The translations under genes and the position numbers were made by a program. Shown piece after piece: positions 33,293-42,427 of a stretch of DNA of 64,000 nt. Source of the stretch: Hyunsoonleella aestuarii (GTDB taxonomy: Bacteria; Bacteroidota; Bacteroidia; Flavobacteriales; Flavobacteriaceae); the NCBI RefSeq assembly GCF_006148925.1, contig NZ_VAWB01000002.1, forward strand, positions 124,001 through 188,000. The letters are read 5' to 3'. A model generated the notes under the pieces. It worked only from the letters and a program-made list of their open reading frames with translations, did no database searches and had not been told where the DNA came from. Each line of letters starts with the position of its first letter. The first letter of the stretch is position 1.

Positions 33293-35272
33293 ATGGAAGA
33301 TATTTTAACCAATATTAGAAATAAAACCCAAAGACACTATTACATCCCTGAAAAGAAAACTGAATTATACTTTGCCATTATTTGTGGTGTATTTCTTTTA
33401 CTAGGATTTTTAATTCAAAAACTAACAAGCTTTTCAAACTGGATTTATCTAACAAGTTATCTATTCTCTTACTTTTTTGGATGTTATTATATAGCTATTG
33501 AGGCTTATAAAAAAGTTGTTAAGGGAGCTTTTGATATTGATTTCTTAATGATTGCCGCCGCCGCTGGTGCCTTTTATATTGGTAAATGGGCAGAAGGGTC
33601 TTTACTTCTATTTCTATTTAGTCTGGGTCATGCTTTAGAACATTATGCCATGAATAAGGCTAAAAGGTCTATTGAGGCTTTAAGTAACATTTCTCCAAAA
33701 ACTGCATTAGTTAAAAAAAACGGTGAACTTGAAGAAATACCTATCAATAATTTACGTATAAATGATGTTATAGTTGTAAAATCAAACACTAAAATTGCCG
33801 CAGATGGTGTTATCATTAGCGGTTCTAGTAGTATTAATCAAGCACCTATAACGGGTGAAAGCATACCTGTTGATAAGGTATATATTGATAGCACCGATTC
33901 TTTACCAATGTTTAATGAAATTGATAAAAAACATATTGTATTTACGGGAACCATTAACGGAGATAATAATATAGAAGTACTAGTATTAAAACTAAGTAAA
34001 GACTCTACGGTTTCACGATTAATTAATATGGTAAGTGAGGTTGAAACTCAAAAATCTCCTACCCAAAGACTTACCAAAAAGTTTGAAAAATGGTATGTGC
34101 CAATTGTGATATTTGCCGTAACATTATTATGTTTTGCTTATTTAATAATTGATGAAGATTTTCACCAAAGTTTATATCGAGCAATAACTGTGTTAGTGGC
34201 AGCAAGTCCTTGTGCATTAGCCATTTCAACACCTAGTGCTGTATTAAGTGGTATTGCAAGAGCAGCACAAAAAGGCGTGCTTATTAAAGGCGGTAAAGCT
34301 TTAGAAGATTTAGGCGAAATTACAACTATTGCATTTGATAAAACCGGTACATTAACTGAAGGAAAACCAAAACTTACCAATCTAATCCCACTAAATAATT
34401 TTAATGAAGAAAACTTGTCAGAGTTAGTTTTAGAAGTTGAAAGTTTAAGTAATCATCCCTTAGCAAAAGCTATATCTAATGATATTAAAGCCATATATAA
34501 GATTCAAACAAAAAATAAGGCTAGTAATGTTACTGCCATACATGGAAAAGGAATATCTGCAAATTTTTATAATGAAAAAGTTTTAATCGGTAATATAAAA
34601 ATGATTAATGATGCAAACATCATCGTGGACCAATTAATTCTAACAAAAATGGAAAGTCTATTAAAAAATGGACATACAGTAATGATTGTAGGTTTCAAAA
34701 ACCAGGTTGTGGGCTTAATTAGTGTTATGGATGTACCGAGAAAAAATGCTAAAGCAACACTTAATAAATTGAAAAGTATAGGCATAAAACATATGGTTAT
34801 GCTAACAGGGGATCATCAAAATGTTGGTGATGCCATTGCAAAACAAATTGGCCTTACTGGTGTTAAAGGCAATTTACTACCAGAAGATAAAGTATCCGAA
34901 ATTAAAAATTTAATTAAAAAATGTGATAAAATAGCAATGGTTGGCGATGGCGTAAACGATGCGCCGGCAATGGCATTAAGTACAGTAAGTATTGCCATGG
35001 GTGCTGCCGGAAGTGATGTAGCTCTAGAAACTGCAGATGTAGCCTTAATGTCTGATAAAATTGAAAACTTACCTTTTGTGATTGGTTTGAGTAGAGCTTC
35101 AAAACGCATCATAAAACAAAATATTTGGATAAGTTTAGGGGTTGTATGTTTACTTGTTCCAATAACTATCTTTGGACTTACAAATATTGGTTTAGCTGTA
35201 ACCTTTCATGAGGGTTCCACCATTATCGTAGTGCTAAATGCTTTGAGATTACTTCGTTTTGAAATGGATTAA
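33293..35272 (+). CDS. Heavy-metal P-type ATPase, P1B-4 class
   Basis: The protein has 659 residues. TGES actuator motif, SPC (in VAASPCALAIS) in the ion-binding helix, DKTGTLTEGKP phosphorylation site, SNHPLAKAI (HP motif), GDGVNDAPA, and HEGSTIIVVLN in the last helix are all present. SPC together with HEGxT defines the P1B-4 class, which exports Co2+, Zn2+ or Fe2+. There is no N-terminal HMA domain and about six membrane helices are seen. Iron(II) export would fit low-oxygen physiology, but the metal is not readable from sequence. It is last in the cbpA operon or has an unseen promoter. Confidence 0.93.
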   Translation: MEDILTNIRNKTQRHYYIPEKKTELYFAIICGVFLLLGFLIQKLTSFSNWIYLTSYLFSYFFGCYYIAIEAYKKVVKGAFDIDFLMIAAAAGAFYIGKWAEGSLLLFLFSLGHALEHYAMNKAKRSIEALSNISPKTALVKKNGELEEIPINNLRINDVIVVKSNTKIAADGVIISGSSSINQAPITGESIPVDKVYIDSTDSLPMFNEIDKKHIVFTGTINGDNNIEVLVLKLSKDSTVSRLINMVSEVETQKSPTQRLTKKFEKWYVPIVIFAVTLLCFAYLIIDEDFHQSLYRAITVLVAASPCALAISTPSAVLSGIARAAQKGVLIKGGKALEDLGEITTIAFDKTGTLTEGKPKLTNLIPLNNFNEENLSELVLEVESLSNHPLAKAISNDIKAIYKIQTKNKASNVTAIHGKGISANFYNEKVLIGNIKMINDANIIVDQLILTKMESLLKNGHTVMIVGFKNQVVGLISVMDVPRKNAKATLNKLKSIGIKHMVMLTGDHQNVGDAIAKQIGLTGVKGNLLPEDKVSEIKNLIKKCDKIAMVGDGVNDAPAMALSTVSIAMGAAGSDVALETADVALMSDKIENLPFVIGLSRASKRIIKQNIWISLGVVCLLVPITIFGLTNIGLAVTFHEGSTIIVVLNALRLLRFEMD

Positions 35273-35323
35273 TAGAGAATTAATTATAGTTTTACAAAAA
35301 AGAGTTTTTTTGTGAATTGAAAC

Positions 35324-35366
35324 TGATTTCTCTCATATTTAATTTGTAAAACATCTTCTACTTTTA
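35324..35366 (+). promoter_or_regulatory. Near-consensus TGAT-N4-ATCA operator with -10 box, CDP-alcohol transferase gene
   Basis: TGATTTCTCTCA (35324-35335, one mismatch); 23 nt later TACTTTTA (35359-35366), 19 nt before the ATG at 35386. The octamer equals that of the 30.9-kb promoter. Confidence 0.6.
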
Positions 35367-35385
35367 TATAAATATTAAAAGAGGA

Positions 35386-35979
35386 ATGCTCACTTTTAAA
35401 AACTATAATATTGCCGATTGGTTTTCATTTTATAGGATAGCAGCTGCACCATTTTTGCTGGTATTGATATGGTTAGATCTTCAATTAGTTTTCACTTGGT
35501 TGTTGTTAATCAGTTATTTAACCGATGCGATTGATGGTTTTTTAGCCAGAAAACTTAAAATAACAAGTCCAAGAGGTTCCCAACTTGATTCGTTTGGCGA
35601 CCAAATAACACTCATAATAGGTTTGATAGGGTTATTTTATTTTGAATCCGATTTTATAAAAATTAACCTTGTTTTAATACTCATAGCATTCATTCCTTAT
35701 ATTATTCAAATGCTAATTGCTTATTTTAAATACGGGAAAGCAACGGCATTTCACACCTATTTAGCAAAACTCTCGGCAGTGATTCAAAGTATATTTATTT
35801 TATGGTCGTTGTTCTTTAATCCTGAATATGTTTTGTTTTATGCCATGATAATTATAGGAATAGTGGAAACAATTGAGGAAATAGTACTCATCTTTATGTA
35901 TAAAAATTGGGCCTCTGATGTTAAAGGCATATTTTGGGCTTTACGTGATCAAAGACGATTAAAAAAGAGAAATCATTAA
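35386..35979 (+). CDS. CDP-alcohol phosphatidyltransferase family protein
   Basis: The protein has 197 residues and about six membrane helices. The full family motif D-x2-DG-x2-AR-x8-G-x3-D-x3-D is present from DAIDGFLAR to DSFGD, so it should be catalytically competent. The family transfers a phosphoalcohol from a CDP-lipid to an alcohol such as glycerol-3-phosphate, serine or inositol-like acceptors; the acceptor is not determined here. It probably heads a unit with the two genes that follow. Confidence 0.9.
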   Translation: MLTFKNYNIADWFSFYRIAAAPFLLVLIWLDLQLVFTWLLLISYLTDAIDGFLARKLKITSPRGSQLDSFGDQITLIIGLIGLFYFESDFIKINLVLILIAFIPYIIQMLIAYFKYGKATAFHTYLAKLSAVIQSIFILWSLFFNPEYVLFYAMIIIGIVETIEEIVLIFMYKNWASDVKGIFWALRDQRRLKKRNH

Positions 35980-36016
35980 ATCTATAAATAGGAGGTATAC
36001 ATTTAAATCAAATGTC

Positions 36017-36643
36017 ATGGTTAAAATTATTAGAATTCTTAAAAGCATTTTTTTTCCAATGACATTATTGACTATAATAACTACAATAGGCATAATTATA
36101 GCTATAAATGCGTTATATATAAGGTATATAAATGGTAGTGATAGTGCTATATATACTGCTGTAACGATTCCAATAGTATTATTTTTAATAGCCTTATATG
36201 TAGTAGACAGATTCCTTATTAAAAAAGTATCCTACTTCAAATTAATGATTGGAGAAACCGTTTTTATAACGTTGTGTTATTTTCTTTTTTTGTACCAAAA
36301 CAGAACTATTGATGTTAATTTCTATACAAATCAGGATTATGTATTAGTACTATTTGACTCTGAGGACGATTCATTAATAAAGTTTAATAAAAAGAGGGTT
36401 TTTGGACAAGAGATGAATGTTTACGACACCAATATTATTCACCTAAATAGAAAAATGTTTTTACGAAAAGATTTAAGAGTAAATATACCAAAACAATGGA
36501 AAAGGTTTAGCCAAAATAGAAGTATTCATAAAAATGAAGGCGACTCCATTCAATATATTTTCATTACAAGAAAAATAACAATTGGGCCGAATGAAATAGA
36601 TAGTCAAACCTTTTTGGATAGTTTGCTTAATAAGGTGCACTAA
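36017..36643 (+). CDS. Membrane protein with extracytoplasmic domain, unknown function
   Basis: The protein has 208 residues with three hydrophobic segments in the first 95 residues (about 12-33, 45-63 and 77-93), then a hydrophilic domain of about 110 residues with mixed beta-strand pattern. No signal-peptide cleavage site or known motif is visible. It lies 37 nt after the phosphatidyltransferase and 35 nt before the phosphoesterase. Function unknown; a lipid-related role is only suggested by neighbours. Confidence 0.7.
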   Translation: MVKIIRILKSIFFPMTLLTIITTIGIIIAINALYIRYINGSDSAIYTAVTIPIVLFLIALYVVDRFLIKKVSYFKLMIGETVFITLCYFLFLYQNRTIDVNFYTNQDYVLVLFDSEDDSLIKFNKKRVFGQEMNVYDTNIIHLNRKMFLRKDLRVNIPKQWKRFSQNRSIHKNEGDSIQYIFITRKITIGPNEIDSQTFLDSLLNKVH

Positions 36644-36678
36644 TATTGACTTTTTTAAGTAATTTAAAATAAAATATC

Positions 36679-37911
36679 ATGCGTAGCTATTCCATATTTA
36701 CAATTTTACTACTATGTTTAGCTATTCTATTGGTAGATATTTTATCATTTCGATGGTTACAAGATATTACACAATTATTTGCTTCTTCATTACTTAAAAA
36801 GGCTGTTAATGTATTGTTTTGGTCTTTTTCTGCGGGGCTTGTAATAGCTATCATTGTTCTTAAGATAACTTTAGATGATATTAATCCAAAAAGAAAACAT
36901 TGGTTGGTTTCGTCATTATATGGACTTACAATTTCATCGTTTATTCCTAAAATTCTATTTGTAATTGTTATATCTATTCTGTTTTTTGGTAACGTTGTTT
37001 TTTCTGAAAAAGAATCTTTATTAATAATCCCATTGGTAGGTTTGTTTTCAGGTTTTCTGCCTTTTTTCGTCATTATATATTCCATTTTTAAAGCCGTTTA
37101 TCATTTTAAAATTTATACACATAAAATACATTTCGATCATTTACCAAAAGCGTTTGATGGTTTAAGAATGGTTCAGATTTCCGATATACACATAGGTGGT
37201 TTTAACAACCGTTATAAGGTTTTGCAAAAGGCCATTAGACTAATAAATAATTTACATCCGGATTTTATTTTTTTTACGGGTGATTTGGTAAATAATTATG
37301 CTTGGGAACTAAGGGGGTGGAACCAAACTTTCACAAAACTAATAGCTAAAAAAGGAAAGTTTGCTGTTTTGGGGAATCATGATTATGGTGATTATTCAAA
37401 GTGGGACAGTGATTCTGATAAACAAGAAAATCTCCATAAAATAATGGAATTCTATAAAGATGTAGGTTTTAAACTATTACTTAACCAATCTGAAATGCTT
37501 GAATATAATACAGAAAAGATCGCTATTATTGGGGTTGAAAATTGGGGAAAACCTCCTTTTAAACAATACGGCAATTTACAAACTGCCTTAAAAAAAGCAA
37601 ACAATATTCCCTTTAAAATTTTGCTTTCTCATGACCCGAGCCATTGGGCAGAAGAAGTTATTGATAAAACAAATATAGCCATTACTTTATCGGGACATAC
37701 ACATGGAATGCAATTAGGATTCAACTATAAAGATATGACCTGGAGCCCCATCAAATATAAGTACAAACATTGGGCTGGTTTATATAAACATAACAATCAG
37801 TATTTAAACGTAAATAGGGGTTTAGGATGGGTTGGATTTCCAGGCAGGTTGGGTATGAGACCCGAGATTACTTTTATTCAAATTAAATGCAATAACGCTG
37901 CTTCAAATTAG
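36679..37911 (+). CDS. Membrane-bound metallophosphoesterase
   Basis: The protein has 410 residues. Four N-terminal membrane helices cover about residues 1-145, followed by a calcineurin-like phosphoesterase with ISDIHIGG, FTGDLVNN, LGNHDYGD, LLSHDPS and LSGHTHG, which supply all dimetal ligands. The layout is that of the YkuE/YaeI class, whose members act on lipid-linked phosphates such as UDP-diacylglucosamine or on phospholipid head groups. Substrate is not determined. It follows the phosphatidyltransferase unit, suggesting phospholipid remodelling. Confidence 0.9.
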   Translation: MRSYSIFTILLLCLAILLVDILSFRWLQDITQLFASSLLKKAVNVLFWSFSAGLVIAIIVLKITLDDINPKRKHWLVSSLYGLTISSFIPKILFVIVISILFFGNVVFSEKESLLIIPLVGLFSGFLPFFVIIYSIFKAVYHFKIYTHKIHFDHLPKAFDGLRMVQISDIHIGGFNNRYKVLQKAIRLINNLHPDFIFFTGDLVNNYAWELRGWNQTFTKLIAKKGKFAVLGNHDYGDYSKWDSDSDKQENLHKIMEFYKDVGFKLLLNQSEMLEYNTEKIAIIGVENWGKPPFKQYGNLQTALKKANNIPFKILLSHDPSHWAEEVIDKTNIAITLSGHTHGMQLGFNYKDMTWSPIKYKYKHWAGLYKHNNQYLNVNRGLGWVGFPGRLGMRPEITFIQIKCNNAASN

Positions 37912-37918
37912 TTTAAGC

Positions 37919-37961
37919 TGACTAATATCATTTTATTTATCAATACGATAAAATAAATTAG
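37919..37961 (+). promoter_or_regulatory. Near-consensus TGAT-N4-ATCA operator with -10 box, PNPOx-fold gene
   Basis: TGACTAATATCA (37919-37930, one mismatch); 23 nt later TAAATTAG (37954-37961), the same octamer as the 22.2-kb promoter. The ATG is 97 nt further, giving an unusually long leader that contains a perfect hairpin CCAACAT/ATGTTGG (37985-38004). Confidence 0.6.
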
Positions 37962-38058
37962 GGCATAAATTAAAAAATAATATTCCAACATAAAATCATG
38001 TTGGCTTTTAGAATTTATTTTAAATCGTTTTTTCCTAATATTCTAACCCTATCTAATT

Positions 38059-38517
38059 ATGATTCTTAAACTTGGAAAATCTAAATGTAGAACGCTAGTA
38101 AGCAGAAATTACATAGGTCACATGGCGTATATTTATAATAATAGACCTTTTGTTATTCCTATTACCTATTTTTATGATGATAGCATGGATGCTTTATTAG
38201 GTTACTCAGGAAAAGGCCATAAAATAAAAGCTCTACGTATCAATAATGATGTGTCCATAGAAGTTTCCGAGATTGATACATTAAATAATTGGAGGTCCGT
38301 TATGGTATGCGGTACTTACCAAGAATTTTCAGGAAGTACCGCTAAATTAAACTTACACAAATTTTCAGAAGGAATAAAAGATCTTATCAGAAAAACAGAG
38401 GGGAAAAATTTAAAATATTTAAGTGATTTTTCAAGTAAAATTTATAAAGAAGGTTCCCCCGTTGTTTTTAAAATCAATATTGATGAACTAACTGGTAGAG
38501 AACGACAAACTAAATAG
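38059..38517 (+). CDS. Pyridoxamine 5'-phosphate oxidase-fold flavoprotein (Nim-like)
   Basis: The protein has 152 residues and a split-barrel fold. It shows an early IGHMAYIYNNRPFVIPITY, GYSGKGHKIKALRIN for phosphate/FMN contact, and a VCGTYQEF strand. The group includes PNPOx-like FMN or F420/heme-binding proteins and the nitroimidazole-resistance Nim proteins. Low-molecular-weight flavin reduction is plausible. Mycobacterial homologues of this fold also occur in the DosR regulon. Function beyond the fold is not certain. Confidence 0.82.
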   Translation: MILKLGKSKCRTLVSRNYIGHMAYIYNNRPFVIPITYFYDDSMDALLGYSGKGHKIKALRINNDVSIEVSEIDTLNNWRSVMVCGTYQEFSGSTAKLNLHKFSEGIKDLIRKTEGKNLKYLSDFSSKIYKEGSPVVFKINIDELTGRERQTK

Positions 38518-38635
38518 GTAGACATATCAACTTCTCTCTTATATAGATTTAAAAAAAATATAATTCCAAATACTAAAACACTTGTTTTTTAAAGTGACAT
38601 TTGTTTAATATAGTCCTGCTCATTTATTTGTTAAC

Positions 38636-38678
38636 TGATGGTTATCATTTTAAATCTTAATTAATCAATTTAGTTTTG
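38636..38678 (+). promoter_or_regulatory. TGAT-N4-ATCA operator with perfect TAnnTTTG box, PepSY-like gene
   Basis: Exact operator TGATGGTTATCA (38636-38647); 23 nt later TAGTTTTG (38671-38678), a perfect match to the Bacteroidota -7 consensus; ATG at 38708 after 29 nt. Confidence 0.82.
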
Positions 38679-38707
38679 TCCCATATTAACTCATAAAAAT
38701 TTGAATT

Positions 38708-39205
38708 ATGAAAACTTTAATGATTGGTTTGCTTATGTTAGGATTAACCACCCAAGTTTATGCTCAAAACCCTGAGATATTTTCTGCTGTTTATATCGTT
38801 CATAATTATAAGTATTTGAGTGACGTAAACTCTAAAGAGGTAGCTATGCCAGTTGAAAAAATACATTTAAAAGTTAGTGATTTCAATGTTAAAGAATTAG
38901 ATATCTATGCAGATGAATATGATTTGTACGAAGTTTATTTTGTAATTCCTGAAGGAAAAATATTGGCTTCCTACGATTCAGAAAGTAATTTGCTAAGAAC
39001 AATAGAAAGATATAAAGACATTGACTTACCAACATCTGTTTTGGAATCTGTTACCAAAAGATTCCCAAATTGGTTAATAGCAAAAAATGCATATGTGGTA
39101 AATTATCATAATTCTGGTAAATTAAAAAAGCTTTATAAACTTACTCTTGAGAATGGTGACAAAAGGATTAAGGTGAAAATGAATGATAATGGGATATTTA
39201 TATAA
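38708..39205 (+). CDS. Secreted PepSY-like (DUF2874-type) protein
   Basis: The protein has 165 residues. A signal peptide (residues 1-20, ending VYAQ) is followed by a region with PEGKILASYDSESNLLRTIE and a later VTKRFPNWLIAKNAYVV, resembling tandem PepSY-like units of periplasmic Bacteroidota proteins. Such proteins bind or inhibit periplasmic partners; no catalytic residues are seen. It is monocistronic, with a strong operator promoter and a terminator 60 nt downstream. Confidence 0.72.
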   Translation: MKTLMIGLLMLGLTTQVYAQNPEIFSAVYIVHNYKYLSDVNSKEVAMPVEKIHLKVSDFNVKELDIYADEYDLYEVYFVIPEGKILASYDSESNLLRTIERYKDIDLPTSVLESVTKRFPNWLIAKNAYVVNYHNSGKLKKLYKLTLENGDKRIKVKMNDNGIFI

Positions 39206-39683
39206 GAATTAATTAAATTAGTATTTATCCTTATTTATAATAGCTGAAGTAAACAAATTTCTATCGAAAAAGCATTTCCAACTTCCTGGGAGATGCTTTT
39301 CGTAAAATCATTTTTTGATAATTATAAAGATTTGATTCGTAAAGATGAAACTATTTACATTTTAAAGAACAATTACATTTGTGATTTATTCTATTCAGAA
39401 AAAATAAACCTTATCATTTAATAATATATTTCAAAATACTAGTTATTAAAAAATAATGAAGGCTTCAGATTGTTCTAAACTTTAAAATGTTAATGTTAAA
39501 ATTAGTATTGATAAAAAACATTAATTTTTGGTTGAGTAACCTTCCAAATGATGAAATTTAAAAATCAATCTAATGTTAAAATAAAATCTAACCAATTAAT
39601 ATCATTTCTTAAAGTTCGTATCTCATTTCCGTTTAAGTGATTAGTTTTGTCTTTTATTAAGGAGGTAAATAAAAACAACCTAC
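39206..39683. other. 478-bp gap with one terminator and no gene seen
   Basis: Apart from the hairpin at 39265-39302 I see no open frame above 40 codons that looks coding, no operator of the island class and no repeat in this convergent gap between the PepSY-like gene and the MCE operon. Confidence 0.5.
39265..39302 (+). terminator. Terminator hairpin after PepSY-like gene
   Basis: The stem CGAAAAAGCATTTCC (from 39265) pairs imperfectly with GGGAGATGCTTTTCG (to 39302). It lies 60 nt past the stop of the gene at 38708. Confidence 0.7.
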
Positions 39684-40673
39684 TTAATCTTGTTGTTTCT
39701 TCTCTTCTTTTCGTTGCTTACGGTCCATTTTTCTAAAATAACTTCGCGTTAAAAAATTGTGCTTAAGGGCTTCCATATTTTCGTTGAACTTATCTGTACC
39801 TTCATTAATATTTTTAATAGTTTCTTTCAGACTTTCAACAAATTCAGCATCATTTGAAAGGTAATTTAGGGCGCCTTCGCCTTCTTTTATATTGGTAATA
39901 GTTTTATTCATATTAGAAATAACATCTGTTATTTCTTTTGAGGAATTTTCCAAATTAATAATAATGTTTTTCATTTTTAAAGATTGCAGGGAATCATTTA
40001 ATAATGTGCCAGCAATGCTTTCATTAAAGTTTATTGAAGAAATAATACTGTTTAACTCTTTCATCGATTTTGAAGCTTCTATACTCATAATTCTTAACTG
40101 ATTTACAGTTTGTTTAAGATTACTAGAAACAATAGTATCGTTTATAAGCATTCCAAATGTGCCTTTACTATCTGCCATAGCATCAGCTATTTTTAATAAC
40201 TTAGCTGTTAATAAGGCCGCATTTTCATTAGTAACACTCAAGGTGTTTAACATATCTGAAGTTCCAATTTTTGTATAGGACTTGATAACATCTCCAGATG
40301 AAATAGACCCATCAAATCCATTACCTGGAATAATGTTTACAATCATATTTCCTACCAATCCATCTGTTCCTATAGTAGCAATTGCATCTTTCTTAATATG
40401 ATTAATCATTTTTTCCTCTATTAACATAACTACATTAATTGTAGAATCGTTAATCATGGTTATGGACTTTACTGTGCCAACATTAATACCTGAATAACGC
40501 ACGTTGTTGCCGTTTATTAACCCATTAACATTATTAAAATTTGTGCTTATCGAAAAGGTTTTGGCAAATATATTTTGGCGTTGACCAATAAAATATATGG
40601 CTACTATAAAAATGAATAAGCCAATAATAACAAAGATGCCTAATTTTAGTTTTTCGTTTGTTCTTTTTTGCAT
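39684..40673 (-). CDS. mlaD: MCE-domain protein MlaD-like
   Basis: The protein has 329 residues. A single N-terminal helix (about residues 10-30) anchors a periplasmic MCE domain (about 37-115, with RYSGINVGTV), followed by a long helical region to the C-terminus. MCE proteins form hexameric lipid tunnels in the Mla system, which moves phospholipids between inner and outer membranes. The C-terminal half (about 150-300) is much longer than in E. coli MlaD, and a Lys-rich tail ends the chain. It follows mlaF and mlaE in the same operon; no mlaB or mlaC is adjacent. Confidence 0.9.
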   Translation of the reverse strand: MQKRTNEKLKLGIFVIIGLFIFIVAIYFIGQRQNIFAKTFSISTNFNNVNGLINGNNVRYSGINVGTVKSITMINDSTINVVMLIEEKMINHIKKDAIATIGTDGLVGNMIVNIIPGNGFDGSISSGDVIKSYTKIGTSDMLNTLSVTNENAALLTAKLLKIADAMADSKGTFGMLINDTIVSSNLKQTVNQLRIMSIEASKSMKELNSIISSINFNESIAGTLLNDSLQSLKMKNIIINLENSSKEITDVISNMNKTITNIKEGEGALNYLSNDAEFVESLKETIKNINEGTDKFNENMEALKHNFLTRSYFRKMDRKQRKEEKKQQD

Positions 40674-40686
40674 GATTCTTAAATTT

Positions 40687-41469
40687 TTATTTAAAAAAGG
40701 CTTTTATCTTTTCATCTTTCGATGCTTTTAATTCTGCAAAAGTCCCTTCAGCATAATTAACACCATCTATCAACAAAATCATTCTCTCAGATACAACACG
40801 CGCGCAATCGACATCATGTGTTATTATTAGAGATGAGGTTTTATATTGGCCTTGAATATGTCTCATGAGCTCTATGATTTCTTTTGCTGTAATAGGATCT
40901 AATCCACTTGTTGGCTCATCATATAAAATTATTCTTGGTTTAAGTATTAATGTTCTGGCAAGTGCTACGCGCCTTTGCATACCACCAGATAATTCTGCAG
41001 GCATTAAATCTATAGTATCAGCCAAACCAACACTTTGTAAAGCTTCAATAACTAATTGTGTCGTATCGGTAATATGCCCAAATTTATGTTTGTGCCGACG
41101 CAATGGGAATTCTAAATTTTCTTTTACAGTCATAGAATCATACAAAGCACTTCCTTGAAACAGAAAACCAATTTCGGTACGCAACTCATCTAAATCCATA
41201 CGGTTAAGAATCGTAATATCCTTACCCATTACTTTAATGCTGCCAGAATCAGGTTCCATTAAACCGACTAAGCATTTAATCATAACCGATTTACCCGATC
41301 CCGATTTACCCATTATAACTAAATTTTCACCTTCATAAAGCTCTAAATTAAATCCGTTTAAAACATAATTATTGCCAAAGGACTTTTTTAAATCTTTAAT
41401 TTCCAGCATCAACTTTTTAGAGGCTACTTTTTCTGTTTTTTCTAGTATGTTTTGATTTAGATTCATCAT
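40687..41469 (-). CDS. mlaF: Mla-type ABC ATPase MlaF
   Basis: The protein has 260 residues. Walker A GKSGSGKSV, signature LSGGMQRR, Walker B IILYDEPTSGLDP and switch His in IITHDV are intact. The Met residues at 1-2 precede a 20-residue extension before the ABC core starts at LEIKDLKKSF, so a later start at the ATG near 41409 is possible. It supplies energy for lipid movement through MlaE and MlaD. Confidence 0.93.
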   Translation of the reverse strand: MMNLNQNILEKTEKVASKKLMLEIKDLKKSFGNNYVLNGFNLELYEGENLVIMGKSGSGKSVMIKCLVGLMEPDSGSIKVMGKDITILNRMDLDELRTEIGFLFQGSALYDSMTVKENLEFPLRRHKHKFGHITDTTQLVIEALQSVGLADTIDLMPAELSGGMQRRVALARTLILKPRIILYDEPTSGLDPITAKEIIELMRHIQGQYKTSSLIITHDVDCARVVSERMILLIDGVNYAEGTFAELKASKDEKIKAFFK

Positions 41470-42240
41470 TTAAATTTCAAAAAATATATCGGTAACAAAT
41501 ACAGCAATAAAGTCAATTATAAATAACAGCATAGATGAAAACACCACGGCAGAGTTTGCTGCTAACCCTACACCAACAGTTCCCTTATCGCAATAATAGC
41601 CTTTAAAACATCCCACTAAACCTATTGCAAATCCAAAGAAATAGGTTTTAATAGTAGCAGGAATAATGTCTCCAAACTCTAACGCATTGAACACTTTGTT
41701 AAAGTATAATTGAAAAGATACCTCTCCCTTTATGTTTTCAATAATATAAGAACCATAAAGAGCTATGGCATCGCCGAGAATTACTAATATAGGAAGCATA
41801 AGAGTTGCCGCTAAAATTCGTGTAACCACTAAATATTTAAAAGGATTAGTACCAGAAACTTCCATGGCGTCAATTTGCTCTGTTACTCGCATGGAACCTA
41901 ATTCAGCTCCTATTCCAGAGGCAATTCGTCCTGCACAAGTTAAAGCTATTATTACTGGTCCAATCTCTCTAACGATAGAAATACTAACCATAGAAGGCAT
42001 CCAAGATTCAGCTCCAAATTCTTCTAATGTTGGTCGAGTTTGCAAAGTTATTACTAAACCTATTATGAATCCAGTAACTCCTACAAGTAATAAAGATTTA
42101 TTACCTATGTTATAGCACTGTCTTAATAACTCTTTAAGCTCTAAAGGTTTATTAAAAAGTTCTTTAAAAAACCTTTTGCCAAAGTAGGTGAGTTCACCAA
42201 TTTCTATAAAGAACGATTTTATTTGGATTAATTTTAACAT
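41470..42240 (-). CDS. mlaE: Mla-type permease MlaE
   Basis: The protein has 256 residues and about five or six helices, with the MlaE signature region SISIVREIGPVIIALTCAGRIAS-like around residues 85-110 and EQIDAMEVSGTNPF shortly after. It forms the inner-membrane core of the lipid transporter with MlaF and MlaD. It is the first gene of the operon, with a near-consensus operator promoter upstream, and its stop abuts the mlaF start. Confidence 0.92.
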   Translation of the reverse strand: MLKLIQIKSFFIEIGELTYFGKRFFKELFNKPLELKELLRQCYNIGNKSLLLVGVTGFIIGLVITLQTRPTLEEFGAESWMPSMVSISIVREIGPVIIALTCAGRIASGIGAELGSMRVTEQIDAMEVSGTNPFKYLVVTRILAATLMLPILVILGDAIALYGSYIIENIKGEVSFQLYFNKVFNALEFGDIIPATIKTYFFGFAIGLVGCFKGYYCDKGTVGVGLAANSAVVFSSMLLFIIDFIAVFVTDIFFEI

Positions 42241-42261
42241 AAAAACACGTATTCTAATATT

Positions 42262-42304
42262 TAAAGTTATAATAACATTGTTTCATATAAAATGACTAAA
42301 ATCA
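42262..42304 (-). promoter_or_regulatory. Near-consensus TGAT-N4-ATCA operator with -10 box, mla operon
   Basis: TGACTAAAATCA (42293-42304, one mismatch); on the minus strand 23 nt later TAACTTTA (42269-42262), the same octamer as at 19.2 and 25.3 kb; the ATG at 42240 is 21 nt on. Confidence 0.65.
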
Positions 42305-42361
42305 TATAGTTACAAATGGTGTTATAGATGAAAGACGCTTTTTAACGATATTACTAAAAAC

Positions 42362-42404
42362 TGATGATTATCATTGTCTAAAATCAGTTTTGTTTAGATA
42401 TTTA
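42362..42404 (+). promoter_or_regulatory. TGAT-N4-ATCA operator with -10 box, coiled-coil repeat gene
   Basis: Exact operator TGATGATTATCA (42362-42373); 23 nt later GATATTTA (42397-42404), matching TAnnTTTA except in the first base; the ATG at 42428 is 23 nt on. It lies 57 nt from the mla operator, so the divergent units have separate sites. Confidence 0.7.
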
Positions 42405-42427
42405 ATAACAATTAAAATCTAATAGCC

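Noticed and set aside
33249-33293. Island operator before the P-type ATPase
   Set aside because: Only a half-site ATCA is present, with no -10 box at 23 nt; the ATPase is better explained as part of the chaperone operon.
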